Assembly (NCBI GenBank): GCA_002483445.1
Contig: DLHY01000054.1
Span: forward strand, 62,001-126,000
Source of the DNA: Blastocatellia bacterium UBA7656
Lineage (GTDB): Bacteria; Acidobacteriota; Blastocatellia; UBA7656
Length of the DNA stretch: 64,000 bases
Reading direction: 5' to 3'
Position 1 is the first letter of the stretch. Every line of letters begins with the position of its first letter. Positions 17,443 to 26,117 of the stretch are shown piece after piece. Made by a program: the position numbers and the translations under genes. The notes below the pieces were generated by a model that was not told where the DNA came from, did not search any database, and was given only the letters and a program-made list of their open reading frames with translations.

Positions 17443-17769
17443 ATGACGGCGACCGGGCGCGAGACGATAATGACTCGACTGGATGAGCTTGATCGCGAGA
17501 TAGACGAGCTTCGCCGTTCGATCAGCGCCACGCGCACGCACGGAATTCTCTATTATCTGCTGCTGGTGGCCATCATCTTCATCGGCTTCGTCATAGGATA
17601 TGCCACGCACAATCTTGTCGGCGCTGGTATAATACTGGTCGGGTTGGCGATTGTGGCCTGGCGCGAAGTCGTAAGCTTTAGGGCGAGGGCCGCAGTCATA
17701 AATCACATGCTGGGCGAAAAGATGGCCGAGCGCCGCCAGCTTGATGAAAGAAAAAAGGAGTTGGAGTAG
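17443..17769 (+). CDS. Small membrane protein, coiled coil - two helices - coiled coil
   Basis: A 108-residue protein, family not recognised. The order is an N-terminal coiled coil (MTRLDELDREIDELRRSI), two hydrophobic helices (YYLLLVAIIFIGFVIGYA and GAGIILVGLAIVAW), and a charged helix at the C-terminus (GEKMAERRQLDERKKELE). The same layout occurs in the product at 55686, without clear sequence identity. An internal ATG at 17470 is an alternative start. It sits between aroC (gap of two bases) and def (gap of four), so it belongs to the operon. Confidence 0.65.
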   Translation: MTATGRETIMTRLDELDREIDELRRSISATRTHGILYYLLLVAIIFIGFVIGYATHNLVGAGIILVGLAIVAWREVVSFRARAAVINHMLGEKMAERRQLDERKKELE

Positions 17770-17773
17770 AAGA

Positions 17774-18283
17774 ATGATTCTCGAAGTTGTCAAATACGGC
17801 GATCCCGCGCTGATGAAGCGCGCTGATGAAGTGACCGAATTCGACGTGAGGCTTCACAAACTCGTTGATGATATGTTCGAGACGATGTACGGAGCGTCGG
17901 GCGTCGGGCTTGCCGCGCCGCAGGTCGGGTTGCTCAAAAGATTGTTCGTGATGGATTGCAGCAGCGGCAGAAACAAGAAGCAGAAAGTCGCGCTCATAAA
18001 TCCCATCATCTCTCTCGAAGAGGGAGAGCAGATAGGCGACGAAGGATGCCTGAGCTTTCCGGGGATTTCCTTCCCCGTCGCGCGCCCTCAGCGAGTAATA
18101 GTTCGCGCCCGCGACATCGATGGGTCTGAGATTACGATGGATGTGATGGACCTTGAGGCGCGTTGCGTCTCGCACGAAACGGATCACCTCGACGGCGAAT
18201 TGTTCATAGAATATCTCAGCCCGCTCAAGCGCGATCTCATCAAAAGGAAGATCAAAAAGCGCATAAAGCAGGGCGAATGGTAG
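17774..18283 (+). CDS. def: Peptide deformylase
   Basis: Removes the formyl group from the initiator methionine of nascent proteins. The 169-residue protein has all three catalytic motifs: GVGLAAPQVG (motif I), EGCLSFPG (motif II, the metal-binding Cys) and CVSHETDHLDG (motif III, HExxH). The last residues are very basic (KRDLIKRKIKKRIKQ). The ATG at 17774 is used; upstream in-frame ATGs overlap the previous gene. Downstream is a heptamer-repeat array. Confidence 0.95.
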   Translation: MILEVVKYGDPALMKRADEVTEFDVRLHKLVDDMFETMYGASGVGLAAPQVGLLKRLFVMDCSSGRNKKQKVALINPIISLEEGEQIGDEGCLSFPGISFPVARPQRVIVRARDIDGSEITMDVMDLEARCVSHETDHLDGELFIEYLSPLKRDLIKRKIKKRIKQGEW

Positions 18284-18287
18284 AGGA

Positions 18288-18367
18288 CGGATTTCGGATT
18301 TGAAATCCCCGGATTCGAGATTTCAAATCTGAAATTTGAAATCTGAGATTTGAAATGAAATCTGAAA
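18288..18367. repeat. Heptamer array (AATCTGA / GATTTCA type)
   Basis: A run of degenerate 7-bp units: CGGATTT twice at 18288-18301, then GATTTCA AATCTGA AATTTGA AATCTGA GATTTGA AATGAAA TCTGAAA at 18319-18367. GATTT and AAATC words alternate, so the block can pair with itself. It begins five bases after the def stop codon. The remaining 188 bp to phoH hold a TTGACA at 18424 without a convincing -10 box and the CAGTACCAC half-element at 18433. Confidence 0.75.
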
Positions 18368-18555
18368 CCGCTCCGACTCTCCCCGCGAGAAACGATTCCG
18401 GCGAATCCAGAATCCGCGCCATGTTGACACGCCAGTACCACTGTAGTAGCTTTGCGTCGTGACCCGCTCGACTTTTCTTATGACAAGAGAGCGATAAGAT
18501 TTATTACCGAAAGCGCGCTTCAAGGCCCGGAGGCTTTGTTGCGCGATTTTTTTAT

Positions 18556-21500
18556 ATGGCAGACAAACCTGCAATCAAGAAAGTCGCTATTCCCGATGAA
18601 GGCATAAGAGCGTTGTTCGGGCCTTATGACGAAAATATCAAGCATCTGGAAAGCCTTCTGAGCGTAAGAGTGGGGCTGCGCGGCAACGAACTGACCATAG
18701 AAGGCGACGAGCCGGACAGTTCCCTTGTGCAGAACATTATCGAGGACTACGCGGCGCTCTTTCAGGAAGGCCGACGTATGTCGAACGAAGAGCTTAAATC
18801 GGCCTTTCGTCAGATAGCTGAAGACCGAGCTTACACCCTGCGCGATTATTTCACCAAAGCGCGATTCAACCCGTCAGGCAAAAAGCAGGTGACGGCCCGC
18901 TCCGCCAATCAGCGCCGATATGTCGAAGCGATAGAGAAGCATGATCTCGTCTTCGGAATAGGAGTCGCCGGTACGGGCAAATGCATCAGCCGCGATTCGC
19001 TCGTGCTGACGGATCAGGGCATGATCGAAATCGGCGAACTTGGCGCGCACACCGCGCCGGAAGATCACATTCCAACAGAAGTTTTGATTCACGGACTCGA
19101 CGGCGCGGAACCCGCTTCGCACATCTACAACGGCGGCTCATCGAACACGCTTCGCATTACGACGCGGCTCGGCTTTTCAATCGAGGTGACGCCTGAGCAT
19201 CCTCTGTTATGCCTCAATGAAGACGGCTCGCTCGCGTGGCGCGAGGCGCGATCTCTGCGGGCAGGCGACTCAATGGCGTTGCAGCGCGGGCAGTCGATGT
19301 TCGGTTATCAAACCAAAGTGGACTTCGAGTATAAGCCGAATGGCCCGCGCGATCTTTCATCGAAGCCGGTGCGTCTGGATCACATTGATGAAGAATTCGC
19401 TTACCTGATGGGCGCGCTCACAGGAGAGGGCTGTCTCACCTGGCGCAATCGGATCATACTCACTTCCGCTGATGAATCAATAGTCGCAGCCTTTCGCGCA
19501 ATGGCTGAAAGGCTCGGCCTGCATGTTTTTCCGAACGGCAAAGGACGGCCTTACGATTACGTAATCGGAAGCGCGCAGCTTTACGGGCTGTTCCGTCATC
19601 TGGGAATGTCTACGGGTAAGGCGCGCGCCAAACGCATCCCGCATTCGATATTGAAAGCGCCCAGGCGTATCGTTGCCGCTTTCCTGCGCGGGCTGTTCGA
19701 TACCGACGGAACCGTAGCCAGACGCGATGGCGTGATTTCACTCTCTTCGGTTTCGGAAACCCTCATTCGTCAAACGCAAATCGTGCTGCTCAATTTCGGA
19801 ATCGTCGCGTCGAAGATCGTTAAACGCAGGAGCTACTGCGGCGAGCCGCACATATCTCATCAGTTGGACATCGCTGGCCCTGAAGCCGAGCAGTTTCATG
19901 AAATGATAGGTTTCTCGCTTGAACGCAAGCGCGCCCGCCGACAGTCGAGACCCTTCAACACCAACATCGATGTGGTGCCAAATATCGCAGGGCTTATCGC
20001 TTCGGCGATTCATAGCAGCACCTTCACGCGCGCGGAGCATCAGCGATTCGCGGATTATCGCCGGGGGCAGCGCCAACCGAGCTACGCCAAACTCGCGGAG
20101 TCTATTCACACTCTCGACGCTCACGGCGTCGATGGATATTCGCTCATTCGAATGCGCGAGATTTTTGACCGCCATCTGCTGTTTGCTGAGATCGTTTCAA
20201 TCGAGCCTTCGCGCGCAGAGGTTTATGACCTGACGGTTCCAGGCACGCATTCTTTCGTCGCAAACGGTTTCATAAATCACAACACCTATCTCGCGGTGGC
20301 GATGGCCGTTCAGGCTTTGATGCAGAAGCGCGTCAATCGAATAATACTCGCGCGCCCTGCGGTCGAAGCCGGAGAGAAACTCGGATTTCTTCCGGGCGAT
20401 CTACAGGACAAGGTCGATCCTTACCTGCGCCCGCTCTACGACGCGCTGTTCGATTTGGTAGATTACGAGCGAGTGACTCGCCTTCTGGAAAAGAGAGTCA
20501 TCGAAGTCGCTCCGCTGGCTTTTATGCGCGGCAGAGCGATGCCGCTGGACAGTTTGCTTATGACACCGAACGGCTGGCGCAAAATGGGCGACATTCAAAT
20601 CGGCGATGAAGTCATCGGCTCGGATGGTAAAGCGACTGAAGTTATCGGCGTTTTCCCACAAGGCAGGAAAAAAGTTTATCGACTGACAATGACCGACGGA
20701 GCGAGCGCCGTTGCCTGCGCCGAACATCTCTGGAAAGTCAAAACGATGGAAGACAAACGCCGCGGGCGACCTGCAAGAGTTTTGGAAACTCAGGAGATGA
20801 TGGGCAATCTGCGACGCTTCCACCAGTACCGTTATGAATTGCCTGTGCTTTCCGCGCCTGTCGAATTCCAACGCAAACCTGTTCCGCTCGATCCTTATTC
20901 GTTGGGATTGCTGCTCGGCGATGGTTGCATAACAGGCAAGACATCGCCGACCTATTGCACTTCAGACGCCGAATTGACTTCATCTCTGGAGTTTGCGCTC
21001 GCCGATATGAAATTATCTTTCAGACGCAAAACCGAAATCGATTACGTCATCACCAATCCTCTGGCGGGAAGAGGCGGAAACAAATTCGACCCCGTTCGCA
21101 ATCCGCTCACCCAAGCCCCGCGCGAACTGAACCTGTCAGGAACATTTTCATCAACCAAATTCATACCCGAAATTTATCTTTATAACAGCGCGGAAATTCG
21201 TCTCGCGGTTTTGCAGGGCTTGCTCGATACCGATGGCGGCCCCGTTCGGCAGGAAGGGCGGACGTGCCGGATTCAATACACCACGACTTCAGAGCGACTG
21301 AAAGACGATGTGCTGTTTCTGGTGCGCTCGCTTGGAGGCGTGGCCCATTGGCGCAAGCGACAGGCGGAAGGACGCAAGCCGGGACTGGCCAGAGGAAGAG
21401 AAGTTCTCTATCGCAATGATGCTTATGTGATGGACATACGACTGCCGGAAGGAATGGAGCCTTTTCGACTTCAAAGAAAAGCCGACATCTATAGCGAACA

Positions 21501-21930
21501 CGGCGGCGGTCGTCCGATGCGATTTATTAAAAACATCGAGTTTGTCGGCCAGCAGGAAACGCAGTGCATAAGCGTCGCCGCGAAGGATTCACTGTATGTC
21601 ACAGACGATTTCATCCTGACTCACAACACGCTCTCGGATGCGTTCATCATACTCGATGAAGCGCAGAACACCACGTCTGAGCAGATGAAGATGTTTCTCA
21701 CGCGCATAGGCTTCGGATCGAAAGCCGTAGTGACGGGCGATGTGACTCAGATCGATCTGCCTGCGGGCCGAAGGTCTGGTCTCGTCGAAGCCCAGCGCGT
21801 GCTGTCAGGGATGGAAGGAGTAGAATTCGTCTACTTCACCGAAAAGGATGTAGTCCGCCATCAACTGGTTCAGATGATCATTCAGGCTTATGATAAAGAT
21901 GCGAAGACCAAACTCGAAGAGAAGCTGTAA
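18556..21930 (+). CDS. phoH: PhoH family ATPase precursor carrying two inteins
   Basis: One 1124-residue frame encodes a PhoH-type ATPase split into three exteins: residues 1-142, 577-660 and 1025-1124. Spliced together they give 326 residues, the normal PhoH length. The Walker A motif GVAGTGK-T is interrupted directly before its Thr by intein 1. The segment FMRGR-T, just ahead of Walker B (AFIILDEAQNTT), is interrupted by intein 2. The joined sequences GTGKTYLAVAMAV and FMRGRTLSDAFIILDEAQ match ordinary PhoH proteins, which supports precise splicing. PhoH is an RNA-linked cytoplasmic ATPase and heads the string phoH - HD phosphodiesterase - ybeY - corC - era. The host protein cannot bind ATP until intein 1 is removed. 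Confidence 0.95.
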   Translation: MADKPAIKKVAIPDEGIRALFGPYDENIKHLESLLSVRVGLRGNELTIEGDEPDSSLVQNIIEDYAALFQEGRRMSNEELKSAFRQIAEDRAYTLRDYFTKARFNPSGKKQVTARSANQRRYVEAIEKHDLVFGIGVAGTGKCISRDSLVLTDQGMIEIGELGAHTAPEDHIPTEVLIHGLDGAEPASHIYNGGSSNTLRITTRLGFSIEVTPEHPLLCLNEDGSLAWREARSLRAGDSMALQRGQSMFGYQTKVDFEYKPNGPRDLSSKPVRLDHIDEEFAYLMGALTGEGCLTWRNRIILTSADESIVAAFRAMAERLGLHVFPNGKGRPYDYVIGSAQLYGLFRHLGMSTGKARAKRIPHSILKAPRRIVAAFLRGLFDTDGTVARRDGVISLSSVSETLIRQTQIVLLNFGIVASKIVKRRSYCGEPHISHQLDIAGPEAEQFHEMIGFSLERKRARRQSRPFNTNIDVVPNIAGLIASAIHSSTFTRAEHQRFADYRRGQRQPSYAKLAESIHTLDAHGVDGYSLIRMREIFDRHLLFAEIVSIEPSRAEVYDLTVPGTHSFVANGFINHNTYLAVAMAVQALMQKRVNRIILARPAVEAGEKLGFLPGDLQDKVDPYLRPLYDALFDLVDYERVTRLLEKRVIEVAPLAFMRGRAMPLDSLLMTPNGWRKMGDIQIGDEVIGSDGKATEVIGVFPQGRKKVYRLTMTDGASAVACAEHLWKVKTMEDKRRGRPARVLETQEMMGNLRRFHQYRYELPVLSAPVEFQRKPVPLDPYSLGLLLGDGCITGKTSPTYCTSDAELTSSLEFALADMKLSFRRKTEIDYVITNPLAGRGGNKFDPVRNPLTQAPRELNLSGTFSSTKFIPEIYLYNSAEIRLAVLQGLLDTDGGPVRQEGRTCRIQYTTTSERLKDDVLFLVRSLGGVAHWRKRQAEGRKPGLARGREVLYRNDAYVMDIRLPEGMEPFRLQRKADIYSEHGGGRPMRFIKNIEFVGQQETQCISVAAKDSLYVTDDFILTHNTLSDAFIILDEAQNTTSEQMKMFLTRIGFGSKAVVTGDVTQIDLPAGRRSGLVEAQRVLSGMEGVEFVYFTEKDVVRHQLVQMIIQAYDKDAKTKLEEKL
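18982..20283 (+). mobile_element. Intein 1 in PhoH: class 1, with LAGLIDADG endonuclease
   Basis: A 434-residue intein. It starts with Cys (CISRDSLVLTDQG), has block B TPEH in IEVTPEHPLL, block F VYDLTVPGTHSFVANG, and ends FINHN before the Thr of Walker A. This is the standard class 1 set (Cys1, TxxH, His-Asn, Thr+1). Between the splicing blocks are two LAGLIDADG motifs, YLMGALTGEGCL and FLRGLFDTDGTV, each with an acidic residue at the catalytic position (Glu and Asp). The homing endonuclease may therefore be active. Insertion into a Walker A motif is a common intein site. Confidence 0.93.
20536..21627 (+). mobile_element. Intein 2 in PhoH: Ala1, class 3 (Trp-Cys-Thr), with LAGLIDADG endonuclease
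   Basis: A 364-residue intein beginning with Ala (AMPLDSLLMTPNGW) rather than Cys or Ser. Class 3 inteins compensate with a Trp-Cys-Thr triad. Here the Trp is in block B (CAEHLWKV, two residues after the block B His), the Cys is at block F position 4 (ETQCISVAAKDSLYV, where class 1 inteins have Asp), and the Thr is before the terminal His-Asn (FILTHN). The +1 residue is Thr. LAGLIDADG motifs YSLGLLLGDGCI and VLQGLLDTDGGP are intact. The class assignment is from these residues alone. Confidence 0.9.
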
Positions 21931-24345
21931 TTGAATCGCGGTATTTTACACGATATGTCGACCAGACCCGCCGCAAAAAATACGTCGAAGTTTCTCGCCA
22001 CTTTTCTCAGCGGCGCAAAACGATTTTCCTCGACTCTTTCAGATCAGGCCGTGATCGATGCCGGCGTCGGACTGCTCATCATAGTCGCGCTCTCCATAAT
22101 CCTGATGCGCAACTATCAGCGGCCTTCCATCGAGCCGCTGCCCGTCGGCGCGACCGTCTCGGCGGACATAATAGCCCCCAAAGACCTCAAGACCGAAGAT
22201 GTGGATCAGACCAACCTCCTTCGCAATCAGGCCGCTCAACATGTGCTTCCGGTTTTCGACTACAATCCCAAAATCACGAAGGATATTCTCCAGGGCGTCG
22301 AGAAAATGTTCGCGGTCGGGAGAGCCGCTTCTTCAGACACTCCGACTGATCAGTTGAGTATGCAGATAGAATCTGAAAGCGGGATATTCCTCGACTCCGA
22401 TCAACTCGACACGCTCAGAAAACATCAGTTCGACACTGAGCTTGAAAAATTGATGCTCGATCATCTGGAATCGATCCTCATCGCCGGAGTCGTCGACCGC
22501 CGCAGCCAACTCGTCAAGTTCGGCGCAAACGGCATCACTCGCCGCGATATGAGGAGCAAGGAAGAAAAGATCGCCAGCGACCTTTCCGCTGTTCTTGACA
22601 AGATGACCGCTCGCGCCGCGCTTCGCTCCGAGAAACTCGTCTTTCCGCCTGACTACCTGCCTGCCGAGCGAAAACTGCTGGGCGAAATAATGGGATTGCT
22701 CGTCACCTCGAACCTTGAATACGACGAGGCGGAAACCGAAGCCCGCAAGCTGGCCGCCCGCAAGGGAGTCGTGCCTGTCATGGTTTCGGTCGAGCGCGGA
22801 AAACCCATAGTCGTCGCGGGCGAAACCGTAACTCCGGCAAAGGCGGCTCTGCTGAAACTCGCTTCGACTTACCGTCCCATCGGGCAGCGCGCGATAGAAT
22901 TCGCCGGAACGGTCGTCATAGTGATGATGCTGATGCTGGTGATGTGGCAATATCTGATCCGCTATCAGCGAAGACATCTCAGAGTGCGCCGCCACTTCCT
23001 TCTGCAAATCGCCTGCTTCGCCATCACACTCGGCCTCGCGCGATTGTTCTTCCCGCTGGCCTTCGCCATGAGCCAGTGGACGACCGTCTTTCCGTTCAAT
23101 TCGGAGATGGCCTACAAATACCTCACGCCGCTGGCTGCGGGCGCGGCCTTAATCACACTGCTTACCGATTCCCATGCCGCATTCGTTTTCTCTGCCATAC
23201 TTTCCGTTTTCGTCGGAGTGCTTTCGGGCAATGTCTATCTTGCGTCCTATACGCTGATGTCGAGCGTCGGCGCGATCTATTATCTGCAAAACTGCCGCGA
23301 TAGAACGGCGATGGTTCGCGCCGGACTGTGGATAGGACTGGTCAATGCGGCTGCGGCTCTGGCGCTCGATCTTCTGGGAGCCAACGAGCCTACGCTGTGG
23401 CTCGCGCTGTTCGATTCCTTCTGCGGGTTGATGAGCGGGGTGCTTGCTGCGATGGTGGCTTCGATTCTGCTGCCCCTCTTCGAATGGCTGTTCGAGATAA
23501 CGACTTCGATCAAGCTCCTGGAGCTTTCAAATCTCAACCTGCCCCTTCTGCGCCAACTCGCCGAGCGCGCGCCGGGAACTTATCATCATTCGATCATGGT
23601 GGGCCTTTTGGCCGAATCCGCCGCCGAAGCCATAGGCGGAGACGCGCTGTTTGCCCGCGTGGCCTGTTACTATCACGACATAGGAAAATCCATACGCCCG
23701 ACTTATTTCGTCGAGAACCAAGCGTCGAACGAAAACCGCCACGATAATCTATCGCCCAAAATGTCTTCTATTGTGCTGGTCAATCACGTCAAGCAGGGCA
23801 TAGAGCTTGCGCGAGAGCATAAGCTGCCGCCGCGAATCATATCGATCATACCTCAGCATCACGGCACGGGACTGATGAAGTATTTCTATTACAAGGCGCG
23901 AAAAGATATGGGAGACTCGGCGGCGCTCGAACAGGAGTTCCGCTATCCCGGCCCCAAGCCGCAGACGAAAGAAGCGGCGATAATCATGATCGCCGATTCG
24001 GTCGAGGCAGCCGCGCGCACAATTCAAAACCCAACGCCTGCCAAGCTGCGCAACATGATCGATATGATCACCACCCGCATTCGCGACGACGGGCAACTGG
24101 ACGAATGCGAAATAACCCTGCGCGAGTTGAGGATCGTGGCCGATAGTTTCGTCAAGGTGCTGATCGGGATTCACCATCATCGCATCGCCTATCCGGGATA
24201 CGATTTCAATCGCACCGGCGCTTCGACTCTCCTCTCGCAGGTAGCTCCCGTCGAAGACGCAAAAGAGATTGAAGCAGGAGACTCGACTCCATCAGTTGCG
24301 CAGGTGGAATCACAGACCGCGATGAGAGAGGCTCGTGGCGATTGA
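21931..24345 (+). CDS. 7TM-HD family phosphohydrolase (PgpH-like c-di-AMP phosphodiesterase)
   Basis: An 804-residue membrane enzyme with an N-terminal anchor helix (VGLLIIVALSIILM), a large extracytoplasmic domain (about residues 60-320), seven membrane helices (about 325-530) and a C-terminal HD domain. The HD residues are in TYHHSIMVGLLAE, CYYHDIGKSIRPTYF and IIPQHHGTGLMKYF. Members such as Listeria PgpH hydrolyse cyclic di-AMP; activity here is inferred. The start is either TTG 21931 directly after phoH or ATG 21955; neither has a strong ribosome site. Its 3' end overlaps ybeY by 11 bases. Confidence 0.9.
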   Translation: MNRGILHDMSTRPAAKNTSKFLATFLSGAKRFSSTLSDQAVIDAGVGLLIIVALSIILMRNYQRPSIEPLPVGATVSADIIAPKDLKTEDVDQTNLLRNQAAQHVLPVFDYNPKITKDILQGVEKMFAVGRAASSDTPTDQLSMQIESESGIFLDSDQLDTLRKHQFDTELEKLMLDHLESILIAGVVDRRSQLVKFGANGITRRDMRSKEEKIASDLSAVLDKMTARAALRSEKLVFPPDYLPAERKLLGEIMGLLVTSNLEYDEAETEARKLAARKGVVPVMVSVERGKPIVVAGETVTPAKAALLKLASTYRPIGQRAIEFAGTVVIVMMLMLVMWQYLIRYQRRHLRVRRHFLLQIACFAITLGLARLFFPLAFAMSQWTTVFPFNSEMAYKYLTPLAAGAALITLLTDSHAAFVFSAILSVFVGVLSGNVYLASYTLMSSVGAIYYLQNCRDRTAMVRAGLWIGLVNAAAALALDLLGANEPTLWLALFDSFCGLMSGVLAAMVASILLPLFEWLFEITTSIKLLELSNLNLPLLRQLAERAPGTYHHSIMVGLLAESAAEAIGGDALFARVACYYHDIGKSIRPTYFVENQASNENRHDNLSPKMSSIVLVNHVKQGIELAREHKLPPRIISIIPQHHGTGLMKYFYYKARKDMGDSAALEQEFRYPGPKPQTKEAAIIMIADSVEAAARTIQNPTPAKLRNMIDMITTRIRDDGQLDECEITLRELRIVADSFVKVLIGIHHHRIAYPGYDFNRTGASTLLSQVAPVEDAKEIEAGDSTPSVAQVESQTAMREARGD

Positions 24346-24766
24346 AGTCATAAACCGTCAGAGAGCGGCGCGCATTGAGCGGGGCGCGATAGTCGCTCTC
24401 GCCCGATCCGCGCTTGCGCTCATCGGCAAACCGACGGCATCCGTCACTATCGCCTTCGTGCGCGACAAAGCGATCAGAAAACTGAATTGCCAGTTCCGCC
24501 GCCGAGACCGCGCGACGGACGTCCTTTCTTTCCCGGCCAGAGAAAACGATTACCTCGGCGATATAGTGATTTCTGCGGACACGGCGATGAAACAAGCTCA
24601 GGAAGCCTGTTTCGCGTTCGAGCGCGAAGTGAGCGAGCTTGTCATTCATGGCCTGCTGCATCTAGTCGGCTACGATCATGAAACGGACAACGGCGAGATG
24701 AACCGGCTTGAGTTGAAGCTCAGGCGAGAGTTGCTTGACAGGGAACAGGGAACAGGTGACAGGTGA
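24335..24766 (+). CDS. ybeY: Endoribonuclease YbeY (rRNA maturation factor)
   Basis: Metal-dependent RNase needed for 16S rRNA 3' maturation and ribosome quality control. The 143-residue protein has the zinc motif HGLLHLVGYDH and the upstream RRRDRATDVLSFPA signature. It begins at a GTG inside the end of the preceding gene. The last eight or so residues (REQGTGDR) are encoded by the left arm of a GAACAGG/TGACAGG heptamer array, so the repeat has replaced or extended the native C-terminus. That tail is unlikely to be conserved. Confidence 0.95.
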   Translation: MAIEVINRQRAARIERGAIVALARSALALIGKPTASVTIAFVRDKAIRKLNCQFRRRDRATDVLSFPARENDYLGDIVISADTAMKQAQEACFAFEREVSELVIHGLLHLVGYDHETDNGEMNRLELKLRRELLDREQGTGDR

Positions 24767-24817
24767 CAGGGCGTTTCTGCTATTTTCCTGTTCCCTGTCA
24801 CCTGTCACCTGTAACCT
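24736..24817. repeat. Two-armed heptamer array overlapping the ybeY 3' end
   Basis: Left arm 24736-24770: TGACAGG GAACAGG GAACAGG TGACAGG TGACAGG. Right arm 24787-24817: CCTGTTC CCTGTCA CCTGTCA CCTGTAA CCT. The arms are near-perfect reverse complements with a 16-bp loop. The ybeY stop codon (24764-24766) lies within the left arm, so the array is partly coding. The same wording recurs at 53585-53660. Confidence 0.92.
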
Positions 24818-24829
24818 AAGCGAAGCGTT

Positions 24830-26092
24830 ATGATAAGCGAATTGATCATTGCAGTCGCAGCGTTAGTGGTGCTGGTCTTTCTGTCTGTCATCGAAAGCGC
24901 GTATGAATCCCTGAGCGAGGTATCGTTGAGGGTGATGGGGGGCGAACACGCCGACAGCCCGCGCTCGCGATTTTTCCGCGAACTGCTCGATCACCGCCAG
25001 CGATTCCAGCTTATGCTCATACTCGGCACGCAACTTTCAATCGTCGCCATAGCCATTATGCTGGGCGACGTTCTCACCCGCACTGGCATCCGCGTGCCGC
25101 TCGGCCTAACATTTTTCGCAGTGTTCGTGATAGTCGTCCTGTTTCGCCAGTTGATCCCGCGAACGATTGCGCTCAAACGGCCCGAAGCGATTTTCTGGGC
25201 GCTGCTCCCTGTGTTCAAGGTCTTCTACAGAATCTTCAGCGTGTTCGTCGCTCCGGTGAGCAATCTGCTTGTGAGAATGCGCGCCCGCGAGCCTGAGCCG
25301 GAAGACAACCCGGAAGAAACCATGCACGAGGTGCAGGCTCTCATCGATGTAGCCGAAGAAGAAGGCATCATCGAAGAAGAGGAAGGAGAATTGATTCAAT
25401 CGATCATCGAATTCGGCGATACTCTGGTCGCAGAAGTTATGCGCCCGCGCCCGCAGATAGTCGCTATAGAAGTCGATTCGACTGTCGCAGACGCTCGCCG
25501 ATTGATGATCGAATCGAAATACTCGCGCCTGCCCGTCTATCGCGATCATATCGATGAGATCGAAGGCCTGATCTACGTGCGCGACCTGCTGGCTTACTGC
25601 GAAAGCGACAGCGTCAACACGCCGCTTGCAGTCTGTATGCGTCCGGCCTACTCGGTGCCGGAAACGAAATCGATTGCCGCGCTCTTCAAGGAAATGCAGA
25701 AGGCAAAAATTCAGATGGCCATAGTGATCGATGAATACGGCGGAGTGGCGGGGCTGGTGACGATTGAAGACATAATCGAAGAGATAATGGGAGAGATAGA
25801 AGACGAAGACCGCGCGCCTGCCGAAAAGGAAATCGAACGCGCTGAAGACGGCTCCTATCTCGTCGATGGACGGGCCGAGATAAAAAAAATCGAGTTGCTT
25901 TATGACAAGGAAGTGGAAGCCGACGATTTCACTACTGTTGCCGGATTGATAATAAACGAGTTGGGCCACGTCCCGGCGGCGGGAGAAAAACTCGAATACA
26001 AAGGACTGCGATTCGAGGTCATCGACCTGGACGGCCAGCGAATCAATCGCGTAAGGCTTCGATCCATCGAACAAACAAGCGCGAAACAATAG
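24830..26092 (+). CDS. CNNM/CorC-type transporter-associated protein (HlyC/CorC family)
   Basis: A 420-residue membrane protein: a DUF21/CNNM transmembrane domain (residues about 1-150), then two CBS domains (about 190-320; EVMRPRPQIVAIEV and AIVIDEYGGVAGLVTIEDI) and a C-terminal CorC_HlyC domain (about 335-415; YLVDGRAEIKKIELL). Such proteins are linked to magnesium/cobalt efflux or membrane stability; the often-used name hemolysin is historical. It lies between ybeY and era, an order conserved in many bacteria. Confidence 0.9.
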   Translation: MISELIIAVAALVVLVFLSVIESAYESLSEVSLRVMGGEHADSPRSRFFRELLDHRQRFQLMLILGTQLSIVAIAIMLGDVLTRTGIRVPLGLTFFAVFVIVVLFRQLIPRTIALKRPEAIFWALLPVFKVFYRIFSVFVAPVSNLLVRMRAREPEPEDNPEETMHEVQALIDVAEEEGIIEEEEGELIQSIIEFGDTLVAEVMRPRPQIVAIEVDSTVADARRLMIESKYSRLPVYRDHIDEIEGLIYVRDLLAYCESDSVNTPLAVCMRPAYSVPETKSIAALFKEMQKAKIQMAIVIDEYGGVAGLVTIEDIIEEIMGEIEDEDRAPAEKEIERAEDGSYLVDGRAEIKKIELLYDKEVEADDFTTVAGLIINELGHVPAAGEKLEYKGLRFEVIDLDGQRINRVRLRSIEQTSAKQ

Positions 26093-26117
26093 CGCGATCC
26101 GGAGAGTGTTCTCACCG

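Noticed and set aside
18556..21930. PhoH as a fused or frameshifted gene with foreign domains
   Set aside because: The frame is continuous, extein joints restore canonical PhoH motifs exactly, and splice-junction residues are present, so inteins explain the inserts fully.
25106..26089. Long minus-strand frames opposite corC and era
   Set aside because: They are the antisense shadow frames common in this codon usage; the plus-strand proteins have complete family motifs.
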